From: SZAS-103 sp036496805
Lineage (GTDB): Bacteria; Pseudomonadota; Gammaproteobacteria; Xanthomonadales; Xanthomonadaceae
Direction: 5' to 3'
DNA length: 64,000 nt
NCBI GenBank assembly: GCA_036496805.1
Contig: DASXKN010000020.1
Coordinates: forward strand, 1-64,000
Below the pieces are notes generated by a model. That model did no database searches. It was not told the origin of the DNA and was given only the letters and a program-made list of their open reading frames with translations. Position numbers and translations under genes: made by a program. Shown here in pieces: positions 42,256-50,825 of this stretch (position 1 is its first letter; every line of letters starts with the position of its first letter).

Positions 42256-42906
42256 TCACTCCTGCTCGAAAGCCGCGATCTCGTCGAGCGCCATCTGCGC
42301 GCGGCGGAGGCTGCCGCCGGCCGCATTCTCGTCCAGCTTGCGGCCGAGCGCCGCACGCTCGGGTCGGTGCGCCCAGCGATGGAACCACCAGGTCGCGAGC
42401 AGCCCCGCGGCGCCGATCGCAAGCTGGATCCAGATGACCGACGGCGCGGTATCCATGATCCTGCCGCCGGTCAGCGCGAGCAGGAGCGGCGCCGTGAGGA
42501 ACCACCACGGCAGGCCGACCGCGAGAGCCCCACCGACCGCATAGGTCCTGCGCAGCTTCAGGAGCTGGCGCTGGATCACGAGTACCGGCGCGGAATGGTC
42601 GATCCGCGCGATCTGCGATTCCACCAGCGCGCCGACCACGATCAGGCCGATGCAGTAGACGTGCATCACCAGCCCGCCGATCAGCGCCGCCGGATCGTGC
42701 AGGTGATGCGTCCACATCGAGCCGAACAGCAGGCAGCCGGCGGCGCCGATCAGCATCTGGATCGCCTGGCCCCAGACCAGCGGGCGCAGGCCGCGGCGCA
42801 TGCGGTCGAGCCGTGTTTCGCGGACAAGGGCGAAACCCAGCGCGTTCTGGCGCTCCAGGCGCTCGTCCAGCGTCTTCCACGCGGCCTTGAGGTCATCGAG
42901 TTCCAT
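42256..42906 (-). CDS. Membrane protein downstream of an ECF sigma factor (possible anti-sigma)
   Basis: A 216-residue protein: a cytoplasmic N-terminus MELDDLKAAWKTLDERLERQ, then four or more hydrophobic helices (about 45-190), then a charged C-terminus. Position directly behind an ECF sigma gene, with a GTG start at 42924 overlapping the sigma stop, or ATG 42906 preceded by GGGAG, suggests a co-regulated membrane partner. No anti-sigma zinc motif (HxxxCxxC) is present, so anti-sigma function is only a guess. Confidence 0.65.
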   Translation of the reverse strand: MELDDLKAAWKTLDERLERQNALGFALVRETRLDRMRRGLRPLVWGQAIQMLIGAAGCLLFGSMWTHHLHDPAALIGGLVMHVYCIGLIVVGALVESQIARIDHSAPVLVIQRQLLKLRRTYAVGGALAVGLPWWFLTAPLLLALTGGRIMDTAPSVIWIQLAIGAAGLLATWWFHRWAHRPERAALGRKLDENAAGGSLRRAQMALDEIAAFEQE

Positions 42907-42920
42907 GGCGTTGCTCCCGT

Positions 42921-43439
42921 TCACGGTGCGGTCTCCGAAAGGCCCGAGCGGATGCGCTGCTTCAGGCGGTTGATCTTGGTGGCGACATTGGTCGCGGTGA
43001 TGCCGAGCACGTCGGCGATCTCGGCGTAGCTGCGTTCCTCGAGGTAGAGCAGCATCAGCGCGCGGTCGAGCGCGCCGAGCTGGCCGATGAAGGCGTGCAG
43101 CGCGCGCACGCGCTCGTCGGATTCGCGCGGTTGCGCGCTGTCGTCGGCGATGTCGTGCGCGTCCTCATCCAGCGGCACCGCATGGCGTTCGCGCAGGCCG
43201 GCGCTGCGAACGTGCGAGATCGCCACGTTCAGCGCGATCCGGTACATCCAGGTCGAGAACGACCGCGCCTCGTCGTAGCCACCGAAGGAGCGCCAGGCCT
43301 GCACGCAGATCTCCTGCGCGAGGTCGCGCCGGTCCTCGGCATTGCGGCAGTACATGCCCGCGACCTTGAGCACGATCCGTTCGTGTTGTCCGAGCAGGAA
43401 CTGGAAGCGGTCGCGTGATCCGCCCATCGTGGTCGCCAT
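42921..43439 (-). CDS. ECF-type sigma-70 factor
   Basis: A 172-residue alternative sigma factor with region 2 (DRRDLAQEICVQAWRSFGGY and FSTWMYRIALNVAI, about 10-80) and region 4 (LEERSYAEIADVLGITATNVATKINRLKQRI, last part helix-turn-helix; about 110-165). It directs RNA polymerase to a small regulon, usually its own operon and envelope-stress genes. The ATG at 43439 gives a normal N-terminus; the longer frame upstream is not conserved in style. It is coupled to the membrane protein gene downstream. Confidence 0.92.
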   Translation of the reverse strand: MATTMGGSRDRFQFLLGQHERIVLKVAGMYCRNAEDRRDLAQEICVQAWRSFGGYDEARSFSTWMYRIALNVAISHVRSAGLRERHAVPLDEDAHDIADDSAQPRESDERVRALHAFIGQLGALDRALMLLYLEERSYAEIADVLGITATNVATKINRLKQRIRSGLSETAP

Positions 43440-43681
43440 CGTTGCCGCCTGCACGTGATTCTCCCGTATCCGGTGGCGATTCGCCTCGCCTTGCACCCTG
43501 TGATTCGCGCGGGCAGGCGGAAAATCACACCTGCCTGCCCACGACCACGAATGACCGTGCGCTGAAAGCGCGGCACCGGCCCATGCCCGCATCCGCATGC
43601 CGTGGCTTATGCTCGATGCACGCGTCGGTCCGCCGGTTCGTGCGTGGCGCGCGATGTCCCATCACGACAAGGAGCAGTCCG

Positions 43682-44296
43682 ATGGCCACACGCAAGGCGA
43701 CAGCGAAAAAGTCCGCAGGCAACGCCGCGAAGAAGGCCGCAGCCAGGAGCAGCGGCAAGGCGACAAAAAAAGCCGCGAAGAAGACCACCGCGAAAGCCAC
43801 CCGGAAAACACCGGCCAGGGCCGCCCGCAAGCCCGCGAAGAAGGTCGCGAAAAAGGTCGTGAGGAAGACAGCCGCGAAGAAGACCGCCGGCACGGCGATG
43901 GGCCGCAAGTCCGTCGGCAAGACCGTCTCGAAGGCCGCGAAAAAGACTTCGACCGGAAGCGCTTCCGGCAAGGGCACGAAGAAAACCGCGATGAAGAACG
44001 CGGGGACCGGCAACGCCAGGACCCGTCCGGGCAGCAACTCCCCGGCGACGAAGAAGTCGGGCAAGCCGATCACCCCGAAAAAGGCGCTGGCCAACACGCT
44101 CGCCCTGATCGCAGCGAAGAACGAACAGGCGAAGCTGCCTCCCGCCTATCCCGGTGGCGGCGATCCGCACGACCACGGCCGTGCGCCCGACCTCGCGCCG
44201 GATGCGAATTCTCCGCAGGTCGTTTCGGGCGTCTCGCCCGAAGCGGCTGGCCATTCGTTCGGACACGGCAACCAGGGCATGCGCACCCAGAAGTGA
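43682..44296 (+). CDS. Histone H1-like Lys/Ala-rich DNA-binding protein
   Basis: A 204-residue protein. Residues 1-150 are almost all Lys, Ala, Thr, Arg and Ser in KATKKAAKK-type repeats, like eukaryotic H1 tails, AlgP of Pseudomonas and HctB of Chlamydia, which bind DNA non-specifically. The last 55 residues are different: acidic, Pro/Gly/His-rich (PPAYPGGGDPHDHGRAPDLA). AAGGAG at 43669-43674 supports the start. It probably compacts DNA or modulates transcription. Low-complexity repeats like these change length easily between strains. Confidence 0.85.
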   Translation: MATRKATAKKSAGNAAKKAAARSSGKATKKAAKKTTAKATRKTPARAARKPAKKVAKKVVRKTAAKKTAGTAMGRKSVGKTVSKAAKKTSTGSASGKGTKKTAMKNAGTGNARTRPGSNSPATKKSGKPITPKKALANTLALIAAKNEQAKLPPAYPGGGDPHDHGRAPDLAPDANSPQVVSGVSPEAAGHSFGHGNQGMRTQK

Positions 44297-44303
44297 TGCG
44301 CGG

Positions 44304-44341
44304 GCGGCGAACCGCGCCGCGATCGTGGCGCGGTTCGTCGC
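44304..44341. terminator. Long hairpin between convergent genes
   Basis: GCGGCGAACCGCGCC (44304-44318) pairs with GGCGCGGTTCGTCGC (44327-44341), 15 bp with one G-T pair, around an 8-nt loop. It has no T-run but lies between the stop codons of two convergent genes, so a bidirectional stop is likely. Confidence 0.5.
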
Positions 44342-44382
44342 GGGAAGGCCGAAGCCCTGATCCAGTCGCGAGACGCCGGCTG

Positions 44383-45324
44383 TCAGGTGAAGTAGTACCG
44401 GCACAGGTGGAAGAACACCGGCGCGGCGAAGCTCACCGAATCGAGGCGGTCGAGCATGCCGCCGTGGCCCTCGATCATCGAGCCCCAGTCCTTCGCGCCG
44501 AGGCTGCGCTTGGCGGCCGACAGCGCCAGTCCGCCGAAGAACCCGGTCAGCACGATCACCGCCGCCATCAACGCGGCCTGCCAGGCGTTGAACGGCGTGA
44601 TCGGCCACAGCGCGGCGCCGATCGCGACCGCCGACAGTCCGCCGCCGACCAGTCCCTCGACGGTCTTCGACGGGCTCACCCGCGGCGCGATCGCGTGCCG
44701 GCCGAACAGCTTGCCGAACACGTACTGCAGCACGTCGCTGAGCTGCACCACGACCAGCAGCCAGATCATCAGCAGCATGTTGCGGCCGATGTCGGCGTGC
44801 AGGTCCAGCAGCAGCAGGGCCGGTGCATAGCTGATGCAGTAGACCGTGATCAGCACGCCCCACTGGATCTTGGTCACGCGCTCGAGGAAGCCCTCGGTGT
44901 CGCCCGACATCGCCATCAGCACCGGCAGCGAGAGGAAGCCGTACACCGGCAGGAAGATCGCGAACAGCCCATACCAGCCGTCGTGGATCAGCCAGTACTG
45001 CACCGGCAGCATGATGTAGAAGCAGGCGACCAGCGACATGTGGTCGCCCGGCCGCGTCGGCGTGAGGGTGACGAACTCGCGCAGCGCGAACACCGAGGCG
45101 ATCGCGAACAGCAGCACCGTCGTGGTCTGCCCGAGCAGGAAGCAGGCCGCGAGCACCGCGACCATCACCCACCAGGCGCGGATGCGCGCGTTGAGGTTGT
45201 CGACGGTCGCGCTGCCGCCTTTCGCGACGGCGCGCACCTGCAGGATCCAGCCGATCAGCGAAGCCACGACCAGCAGCGCGGCGATGCCGCCCATCAGCCA
45301 GTAGAACTGTAGCTGGGTCGTCAT
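44383..45324 (-). CDS. CdsA-family phosphatidate cytidylyltransferase (YnbB-like)
   Basis: A 313-residue integral membrane enzyme that makes CDP-diacylglycerol from phosphatidate and CTP. About eight helices and the family signature near the C-terminus are present: SPSKTVEGLVGG and KDWGSMIEGHGGMLDRLDS, with the metal-binding Asp residues. It lies behind a PlsC and a CDP-alcohol transferase, the same gene types as E. coli ynbAB, so it probably is a second, cluster-specific CdsA rather than the housekeeping copy. A 169-bp interval with family B repeats separates it from plsC. Confidence 0.88.
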   Translation of the reverse strand: MTTQLQFYWLMGGIAALLVVASLIGWILQVRAVAKGGSATVDNLNARIRAWWVMVAVLAACFLLGQTTTVLLFAIASVFALREFVTLTPTRPGDHMSLVACFYIMLPVQYWLIHDGWYGLFAIFLPVYGFLSLPVLMAMSGDTEGFLERVTKIQWGVLITVYCISYAPALLLLDLHADIGRNMLLMIWLLVVVQLSDVLQYVFGKLFGRHAIAPRVSPSKTVEGLVGGGLSAVAIGAALWPITPFNAWQAALMAAVIVLTGFFGGLALSAAKRSLGAKDWGSMIEGHGGMLDRLDSVSFAAPVFFHLCRYYFT

Positions 45325-45349
45325 TCCGCGAGCCCTTCAGCGTCTGGCC

Positions 45350-45458
45350 CCCTCTCCCTTCGGGAGAGGGTTGGGGTGAGGGGCCGGCGAAGTGAAAGCA
45401 TACGAACAGTCGGCCCCTCTTCCGGTCCTCCGGACCACCTTCTCCCGAAGGGAGAAGG
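45350..45458. repeat. Repeat family B element between plsC and cdsA
   Basis: CCCTCTCCC/GGGAGAGGG (45350-45370), then TTGGGGTGAGGGG, and CCTTCTCCC/GGGAGAAGG (45438-45458). Same layout as the elements at 27173-27372 and 33176-33320, but with a shorter centre. Confidence 0.75.
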
Positions 45459-45493
45459 AGAATGCGGGTTACCTTGTCGTTCCAATTCCGTAT

Positions 45494-46087
45494 TCATGCG
45501 AGTTCCACAATGGCCGCGCGCGCGCGTTCCAGGAACGCGTCCTTGGCCTCGTCGGCACGCCGTTCCAGCGGTGCACCAAAGCGCACCGAGCAGGTCAGCG
45601 GCACCGGCAACCAGGTTCCCTTGGGCATGCTGCGATACAGGTTGTCGAGGTAGACCGGCACCAGTTCGGCTTCGGGAAAACGCGAGGCGAGGTGGAAGAG
45701 GCCGCTCTTGAACGCGCTCGGCAGCGCCTGCGCGCGGCGCGTGCCCTCGGGGAAGACGATCAGCGAGTCGCCGCGTTGCAGGGCTTCGCACAGCGGCGCC
45801 AGCGGATCGCCCGCGCTGCGGTCGGCGTTGCGGTCGATGAACAACGCGTTGAAGCCCTTCGTCGCCAGCCAGGCGCGGATGCCCGAACCCCAGTAGTCCT
45901 TCGCCGCGACCGGCCGCGTATTCGCGCGCAACTTCGGCGGCAGCGCGCTCCACAGTGCGAGGGTGTCGAAGTGGCTGGTGTGGTTGGCGTAGTAGATGCG
46001 CAGCGAGGCGGCGGGCCGGCATCCGATCCAGCGCGGCTGCGCGCCGACGAGCACGCGCACCGATCCGGCGAGCAGGTGCGAGAACAT
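45494..46087 (-). CDS. PlsC-type 1-acyl-glycerol-3-phosphate acyltransferase
   Basis: A 197-residue acyltransferase of the PlsC family, which makes phosphatidate. The catalytic NHTSHFD (NHX4D) and the substrate-binding FPEGTRR are intact, as is VPVYLDNL. It lies between a CDP-alcohol phosphatidyltransferase (7 bp upstream) and a CdsA, so the three genes could make a phospholipid from lysophosphatidate in sequence. It is shorter than housekeeping PlsC (about 240) and lacks the N-terminal membrane helix pair. Confidence 0.87.
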   Translation of the reverse strand: MFSHLLAGSVRVLVGAQPRWIGCRPAASLRIYYANHTSHFDTLALWSALPPKLRANTRPVAAKDYWGSGIRAWLATKGFNALFIDRNADRSAGDPLAPLCEALQRGDSLIVFPEGTRRAQALPSAFKSGLFHLASRFPEAELVPVYLDNLYRSMPKGTWLPVPLTCSVRFGAPLERRADEAKDAFLERARAAIVELA

Positions 46088-46094
46088 CCCGGCG

Positions 46095-46718
46095 TCAGGT
46101 CTTCATCTGTCGCGCGATAGCCAGCGTGCGGGTGACGCAGGTCAGCAGCGAGCCGGCAGCGATCACGACAGCGGCCACCATCAGGGCATCGCGTTCCGGG
46201 TGCTTGAACGTTTCCAGCGCACCGATCACGCACGCCACCGTCAGCACCGCCATCCGCTGCTGCTTGGCGAACGGCCCGCGGAAATCCTGAGCGAAGCCGA
46301 GCGAGCCGCCGAACACGCGCACGTAAGCGGTCAGCGCCGCCAGCAGCGCGCCCAGCCATCCCAGCCACGGCATGCCACAGCTGTAGCCGAGCGCGACGAT
46401 CAGCAGCGAGTCGGCGATGCGGTCCGGAAACTCGTTCCAGATCTTGCCGACCGCCGAGGACTTGCCGCCTTCCATCGCGACCATGCCGTCGAGCAGGTTG
46501 CACACCAGTCGCAACTGCACGCACAGCGCGCAGTCCAGCAATCCCAGCCAGGTCGGCCACCACGCCAGCAGGGCCGCGCCGGACGCGGCGAACAGGATGC
46601 TGAGTCCCGAGATCTGGTCGGGCGTGATCGACGAGCGCGCGAGCGAAGCCGCCAGACGCCGCGCCCAGCCGGCATCGCGAGCGGCGATGGGGCGGCGGTT
46701 GGATGCTTCGTCGGACAC
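46095..46718 (-). CDS. CDP-alcohol phosphatidyltransferase family protein with variant motif
   Basis: A 207-residue membrane enzyme that moves a phosphatidyl group from CDP-diacylglycerol to an alcohol. The signature DGx2ARx8Gx3Dx3D appears as DGMVAM, eight residues, GKIWN, EFP, D: the Arg is Met and the third Asp is Asn. This may define a subfamily (YnbA-like) or alter activity. About five helices. It is first in the operon with plsC and cdsA. The alcohol (glycerol phosphate, serine, inositol or other) is unknown. Confidence 0.8.
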   Translation of the reverse strand: MSDEASNRRPIAARDAGWARRLAASLARSSITPDQISGLSILFAASGAALLAWWPTWLGLLDCALCVQLRLVCNLLDGMVAMEGGKSSAVGKIWNEFPDRIADSLLIVALGYSCGMPWLGWLGALLAALTAYVRVFGGSLGFAQDFRGPFAKQQRMAVLTVACVIGALETFKHPERDALMVAAVVIAAGSLLTCVTRTLAIARQMKT

Positions 46719-46781
46719 GGCGCTTCCCCTTTGCGGCGGTGCCGGCAGCTTACAACGTCGGTGCGGCGCGCGACTTTGGCA

Positions 46782-47557
46782 TCAACCGGGAACGTCGGCA
46801 CTCAGTTTTTTCCGGCGCAGCAGGAAGACGATGGCCCCCACCGGTACCGATGCCGAAATGATCCACGGCCCATGGAGTTGCGCGACCGCGCCAGCGCTGA
46901 ACAGCTGGATCCAGAGGACCTGGATATTCCCTGCCCCGGTGGTCCAGTCGACCGCCACTTGGCCAAACCCGACAAGGATGAACAGGATCCAGGGCCATTT
47001 CCGGCCCGACAACTTCGTCCTGACGCACGCAAGGAGCGCGTAGAACGTCAGCAGCACGGCGAGGATCGCGCAGGTCAATACCAGGTACTGGACCAGGCTC
47101 TTGCCCGCCAAGGTGAATTGGTTGCGCGAATCGAGCGACCCGTTTTCCGGAACGACGTTGAAGCCGACGATGGTCTCCGCCCGGCCGTCGTGCTTGACCG
47201 CGACATTGACCAGCAGCCAGCTGCCAGCTGCCAGCTGCCACCGAAATCGTATTCATAGGTCAGGTTGATCCGGTGCACGGAACCGGTATCGCTGGAATGC
47301 GCCCCGATCAGTTCCATCGAAGTCGGCTGCCCCGCGGGGATCATGCCGGCCATCCGTGCCAGCGTGGCCCCGGAATCCGGATCCCTGATGCTCGGATCGA
47401 GGGCCTTCTCGATCGGGTCGAAGTCGCGCGCGCGCAGTCGCTCGATGTAAGCCTGCGCCGTCGCCTGCTCCTGCTTGGTGGTGAACTTCGCGATGATGTC
47501 CTGCTGGCTGCAGGCGCACAGGAAAAGCAGCGCGAGGAGGAAAAGCATCTGGCGCAT
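46782..47557 (-). pseudogene. Lipoprotein with C-terminal membrane helices, broken by a 7-bp triplication
   Basis: The 5' part encodes a lipoprotein signal (FLALLFLCAC-type lipobox, LCAC) and a small soluble domain up to YEYDFGG. The downstream part, in another frame, continues with VNVAVKHDG and three membrane helices. At the join the minus strand has GGCAGCT three times in a row (47219-47239). With one copy the frame runs through as FGGSWLLVNVAVKHDG, giving one protein of about 253 residues; four copies would also restore it. Three copies break it. It is thus a recent mutation, a phase-variable gene, or a sequencing error. The family was not recognised. Confidence 0.75.
47219..47239. repeat. 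7-bp tandem repeat, three copies
   Basis: AGCTGCC three times on the plus strand (47219-47239), preceded by a partial copy. Seven is not a multiple of three, so copy-number change shifts the frame of the gene containing it. Confidence 0.9.
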
Positions 47558-47687
47558 CGGTGGATTCCCCGGGAAGATCGGCTTCGATGAAACGTCGCGG
47601 GCATGAGGCGGCGTCCCGGGTTAGATTGTGCCCGAACCCGCTCCAGCCGCATGCGGAGCGATGCGGATCGCGCGAGGGCCTCACGGG

Positions 47688-48839
47688 ATGGAACTGCTGC
47701 TGTACCGCTGGAGCACCCTGGTCCAGGTCACATCGGACCTGATGATCGCGCTGTTCTTCGTCGTGCTCTCGCGCTCGGTCGGGCGCAGCGAGCTGCGCGC
47801 CTGGGTCGGCGGCTGGATGGCAAACCTCGTCGCGCTGGCGATCACCGTCGGGTTCTGGCTGCTGCAACCGCGCGCCAATGATTTTTTCGCGGTCGTCACC
47901 TTCGGCTACACCTTCGCCAAGAATCTTTTCATCGTGCTGCTGGTCTGCGGCGTGGCGCGGTTCGCGGGACGCGATGCCCGGCGCATTCCCTGGATGCCAT
48001 TGATCGCCGGCACCGCGCTGCTCTCGCTGGTCGTCGCCGCCGCGGTTCCCTCGATCGACGTGCTGGGCACGGTCGAATCGCTGACGATCGGCCTGGGCCT
48101 GGGCGTCGGAACCGTCTTCATCCTCGTCGCGAGGCCGCCGGCGTACGGCTGGCTCGCGGCTGGCTTCGCCGTGCGCTCGCTGCTGGCAACCGGCGAAGGC
48201 ACGGTGTTCGCGATGCAGGTGCATTCGGGCAGCACGACGAAATCGCCGGCGCTGGCCGAATTCGTCGCCGCGCATTCCTCGTTCGACACTGGCGCCGAAT
48301 GGATGATGGCGCTCGGCTGCGTGCTGGTCCTCTATCGCACGATCCAGCAGGAACTGGTCCGTTCGAACGGCGAGCTGCAGTCCGCCCGCGACGAGCTGCA
48401 GGCGCTCCTGGACCGCGACCAGCTCACCGGCGTGTTCAACCGCCGCGCGCTGCCGGCGATCCTGCGCACGTCGCAGGTGTACGGCGCGACGATCCTGTTC
48501 TTCGACCTCGACGACTTCAAGGCGGTCAACGACAACCACGGCCACCATGTCGGCGACGAGTGCCTGAAGCGTTTCGCACGTGCGCTGCAGGAAAGCTTCC
48601 GTAGCGGTGACCACGTGGTGCGCTATGCCGGCGACGAATTCATCGTGGTCGCGCCCGGCATCCACGCGGCCGACGTCGCCGCCTGCATCGAACTCGTCCG
48701 CGGCCACCTGCGCTTCACCCCGGCCGGCAACCCGCAGATCGATTTTTCCGTCGGCATCGCGCAGCTATCGGCCGACGACGATCCGGAAGCCGCCTTGCGC
48801 GCGGCGGATGAGGCGATGTATCGGGACAAGGCGGCTTGA
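47688..48839 (+). CDS. Membrane diguanylate cyclase (GGDEF)
   Basis: A 383-residue protein. About six N-terminal membrane helices (to about 200) form an unrecognised sensor; the C-terminal GGDEF domain (about 220-383) has ILFFDLDDFKAVND and the signature as AGDEF, which is compatible with activity, and an I-site RSGD exactly five residues before it. It should make c-di-GMP with product inhibition. ATG 47688 has GAGGG nearby; an in-frame ATG at 47661 is possible. It is divergent from the broken lipoprotein gene. Confidence 0.88.
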   Translation: MELLLYRWSTLVQVTSDLMIALFFVVLSRSVGRSELRAWVGGWMANLVALAITVGFWLLQPRANDFFAVVTFGYTFAKNLFIVLLVCGVARFAGRDARRIPWMPLIAGTALLSLVVAAAVPSIDVLGTVESLTIGLGLGVGTVFILVARPPAYGWLAAGFAVRSLLATGEGTVFAMQVHSGSTTKSPALAEFVAAHSSFDTGAEWMMALGCVLVLYRTIQQELVRSNGELQSARDELQALLDRDQLTGVFNRRALPAILRTSQVYGATILFFDLDDFKAVNDNHGHHVGDECLKRFARALQESFRSGDHVVRYAGDEFIVVAPGIHAADVAACIELVRGHLRFTPAGNPQIDFSVGIAQLSADDDPEAALRAADEAMYRDKAA

Positions 48840-48861
48840 TCGCGCAACTCGCGAAACCGCT

Positions 48862-49380
48862 TCACGGAGACGGCGGTTCCGCCAACGGTACATGGGCTCC
48901 CTGTAGCAAGGCATTCCAGGCCTTTGGCGAACCGCCACGATAGAGCCATGCGAAAGGTCTTTCGGCACCATCCTTGAATACCTCGGCGCCGCCGCATTCG
49001 AAGCAGACCACGAAGTCGTAGGCATGGCCATTGGCGACGAGGTGCACCCCGTGGCGCGGGTTGAAGCATGCGGCCACTGCTGTTGGCTCCGGCGCGGTGA
49101 TCCAGGTTGCAAGATCACCCAGAACCGCGCGCGACGATTCGAGTTTCAGTTGTGCCTGCCCGAGCGCTGGCACGCCAAAGTAACAGTTGCCAACGCAGGC
49201 ACCGTGGGCATCACGGAGACCCTTTTCGCCGGGCTCCAGCGAGTAAAGGACGACATGATTCAAGTCTGCATCGGTTACGGCATGCATGAGCTCGCGGCGA
49301 TTCTCTGGCGTAACGCACGAGGCTGACATCGACCAGACTGCGAGTAGACCGATGACAAGATGGCGTTTCGACGGCCTCAT
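48862..49380 (-). CDS. Putative lipoprotein or exported protein of unknown function
   Basis: A 172-residue protein with an N-terminal signal (LVIGLLAVWSMSASC) ending at a Cys that could be lipidated. Several further Cys and a Gly-rich middle (HGACVGNCYFGVP, VCFECGGAEVF) suggest disulfides. No family was recognised. Composition is slightly less GC-rich than the neighbours. It ends 22 bp from the convergent diguanylate cyclase gene. Confidence 0.6.
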   Translation of the reverse strand: MRPSKRHLVIGLLAVWSMSASCVTPENRRELMHAVTDADLNHVVLYSLEPGEKGLRDAHGACVGNCYFGVPALGQAQLKLESSRAVLGDLATWITAPEPTAVAACFNPRHGVHLVANGHAYDFVVCFECGGAEVFKDGAERPFAWLYRGGSPKAWNALLQGAHVPLAEPPSP

Positions 49381-49384
49381 CGGC

Positions 49385-50086
49385 TCACTCCGACTCCCCG
49401 AAGTGCATGTACATCGACTGGATGCCCACCCGCCCCGGGCCGGTGAAGCGGTTGACGATCAGGTTCATGCCGCCGAAGAAGCCGCTGGTGAGGCGGTCGA
49501 CGCGGGTCTCCATGCGCACCGACGGGTCCTTGTAGAGCCAGCCGCCCGGTTCGATGTCGATCGATTCGCCGGCGGCGAGCACCTTCTCGAACACGTTGCC
49601 GTATCCGTGCAGCCAGAGGATGCCGTCGCCGGCATGGCTGTTGAAACGGTCGATGAAGAAGCCGCTGCCGCCGAACAGCATGTTGGCGGCGCCCTTCACG
49701 CGCTCGAAGGTGTAGTCGATGTTGCCGGTGGCGGCGAGGAACTGGTGCTCGCGCACGTGCAGCTCCTGTCCCTTCGCAAGGTGGATCGGCACGATGTGGC
49801 CGGCGCCGTCGCGCGAGAAGGCGATCATGCCGCTGCCGCTGGCCTCGGTGACGAACACCTGCATGCCGGCCATCATCCTTTTCAGCGCGCCCTTCATCGC
49901 CTTCAGGCCGACCTGGATCGTGGTGTGCTTCCACAGCAGGATGTGGTGCTCGAAGTAGACCGGCATCTTCGAGACATCGACGGTGAGCACCGGCACCAGC
50001 TCGCCGTCGATGTGGTAGGTGACGCCGCCGAAGGTCTCGGCAGCGGCGCTGGTGGGCATCAGTTTCGGCAGGTCGTTGGCGGGCAT
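49385..50086 (-). CDS. AIM24 family protein
   Basis: A 233-residue soluble protein of the AIM24/TIGR00266 family, beta-rich and trimeric in solved relatives. FLAATGNIDYTFERVKG, NMLFGGSGFFIDRF and a C-terminal FFGGMNLIVNRFTGPGRVGIQS region (shown up to FFGGMNLIVNRFTGPG) fit. In yeast Aim24 affects mitochondrial inner-membrane organisation; in bacteria the role is unknown. MPANDLP at 50086 is the likely start. Confidence 0.85.
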   Translation of the reverse strand: MPANDLPKLMPTSAAAETFGGVTYHIDGELVPVLTVDVSKMPVYFEHHILLWKHTTIQVGLKAMKGALKRMMAGMQVFVTEASGSGMIAFSRDGAGHIVPIHLAKGQELHVREHQFLAATGNIDYTFERVKGAANMLFGGSGFFIDRFNSHAGDGILWLHGYGNVFEKVLAAGESIDIEPGGWLYKDPSVRMETRVDRLTSGFFGGMNLIVNRFTGPGRVGIQSMYMHFGESE

Positions 50087-50161
50087 GGCTGGCTCCGTGA
50101 CGGGATGCGGCAGGCTCGGTGGAGATACGGCATGCAACGGCTGTTTCTGGCGCCAGCCGCC

Positions 50162-50356
50162 TCAGGCGGCATCCGCATTGCGGTTCGCCAGGAGCAGCAT
50201 CGCACCGCCCGCGACGATCATGCCGATGCGGATGGTCCATGCCACCGACTCGCCCCACAGGTCGATCCACGACAGGATGATGAACTGCATGTTGATGAGG
50301 TGGAGCAGGATCGAGCCGATCCCGAAAAACAGCAGGTAACCGCCGAACTTCTTCAT
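50162..50356 (-). CDS. Small two-helix membrane protein
   Basis: A 64-residue protein with helices at about 5-25 and 38-58. GGGGGAAAA just before ATG 50356 is a good ribosome binding site. It has no recognised family. The preceding interval (50357-50470) contains a short direct repeat (GGATTGCGGATTGCGG) and nothing else visible. Confidence 0.65.
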   Translation of the reverse strand: MKKFGGYLLFFGIGSILLHLINMQFIILSWIDLWGESVAWTIRIGMIVAGGAMLLLANRNADAA

Positions 50357-50470
50357 TTTTCCCCCTGGGTGGTTGGATTGCGGATTGCGGATTGCGGCGC
50401 CGGCGCGCTGGAAACGGCCGGCTTGTTGTCACGTTGTTGGTCGGGCGCTTCCCCGGCGCCCGCAGGCTTG

Positions 50471-50719
50471 CTAGGCCGGCCTGGAGTCATGGAACCAGAC
50501 GACGACCTCGCCCATCGTCTTCATCGTCATCGCGTTGCCGCGGCGGTCGAGCGACTTGCCGACCGGCAGCCGCACCCAGCCTTCGCTCACGCAGTATTCC
50601 TCGACGTTGGTCCTTTCCTCGCCGCGAAAGCGCACGCCCACGCCACGCTCGATCGCGGCGGCATCGTGGAAGGGGCTGCGGGGATTGGTGGAAAGGCGGT
50701 CGGGAGGCGTGTCGCTCAT
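50471..50719 (-). CDS. DUF3297 family protein
   Basis: An 82-residue soluble protein matching DUF3297: MSDTPPDRLSTNPRSPFHD, ERGVGVRFRGEERTNVEEYC and EGWVRLPVGKSLDRRG. The role is unknown. It is widespread in proteobacteria as a single-domain protein. It is divergent from ubiE, with about 106 bp between the starts. Confidence 0.82.
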   Translation of the reverse strand: MSDTPPDRLSTNPRSPFHDAAAIERGVGVRFRGEERTNVEEYCVSEGWVRLPVGKSLDRRGNAMTMKTMGEVVVWFHDSRPA

Positions 50720-50810
50720 CGGTGGTCTCGGCGGTTGCGGCGGCTGGGCGCAGGATAACGCCTGCGGCGGCCTTCGCGGCATGCGCCCCGCACGTGCGGC
50801 CGCCGCACGG

Positions 50811-50819
50811 TGCGATAAT
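50811..50819 (+). promoter_or_regulatory. Candidate extended -10 promoter of ubiE (possible leaderless transcript)
   Basis: TGCGATAAT is an extended -10 (TGn followed by GATAAT) ending six bases before ATG 50826. Transcription would then begin at the start codon. GGGGG just before the ATG would be outside or at the edge of the transcript. Confidence 0.5.
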
Positions 50820-50825
50820 CGGGGG

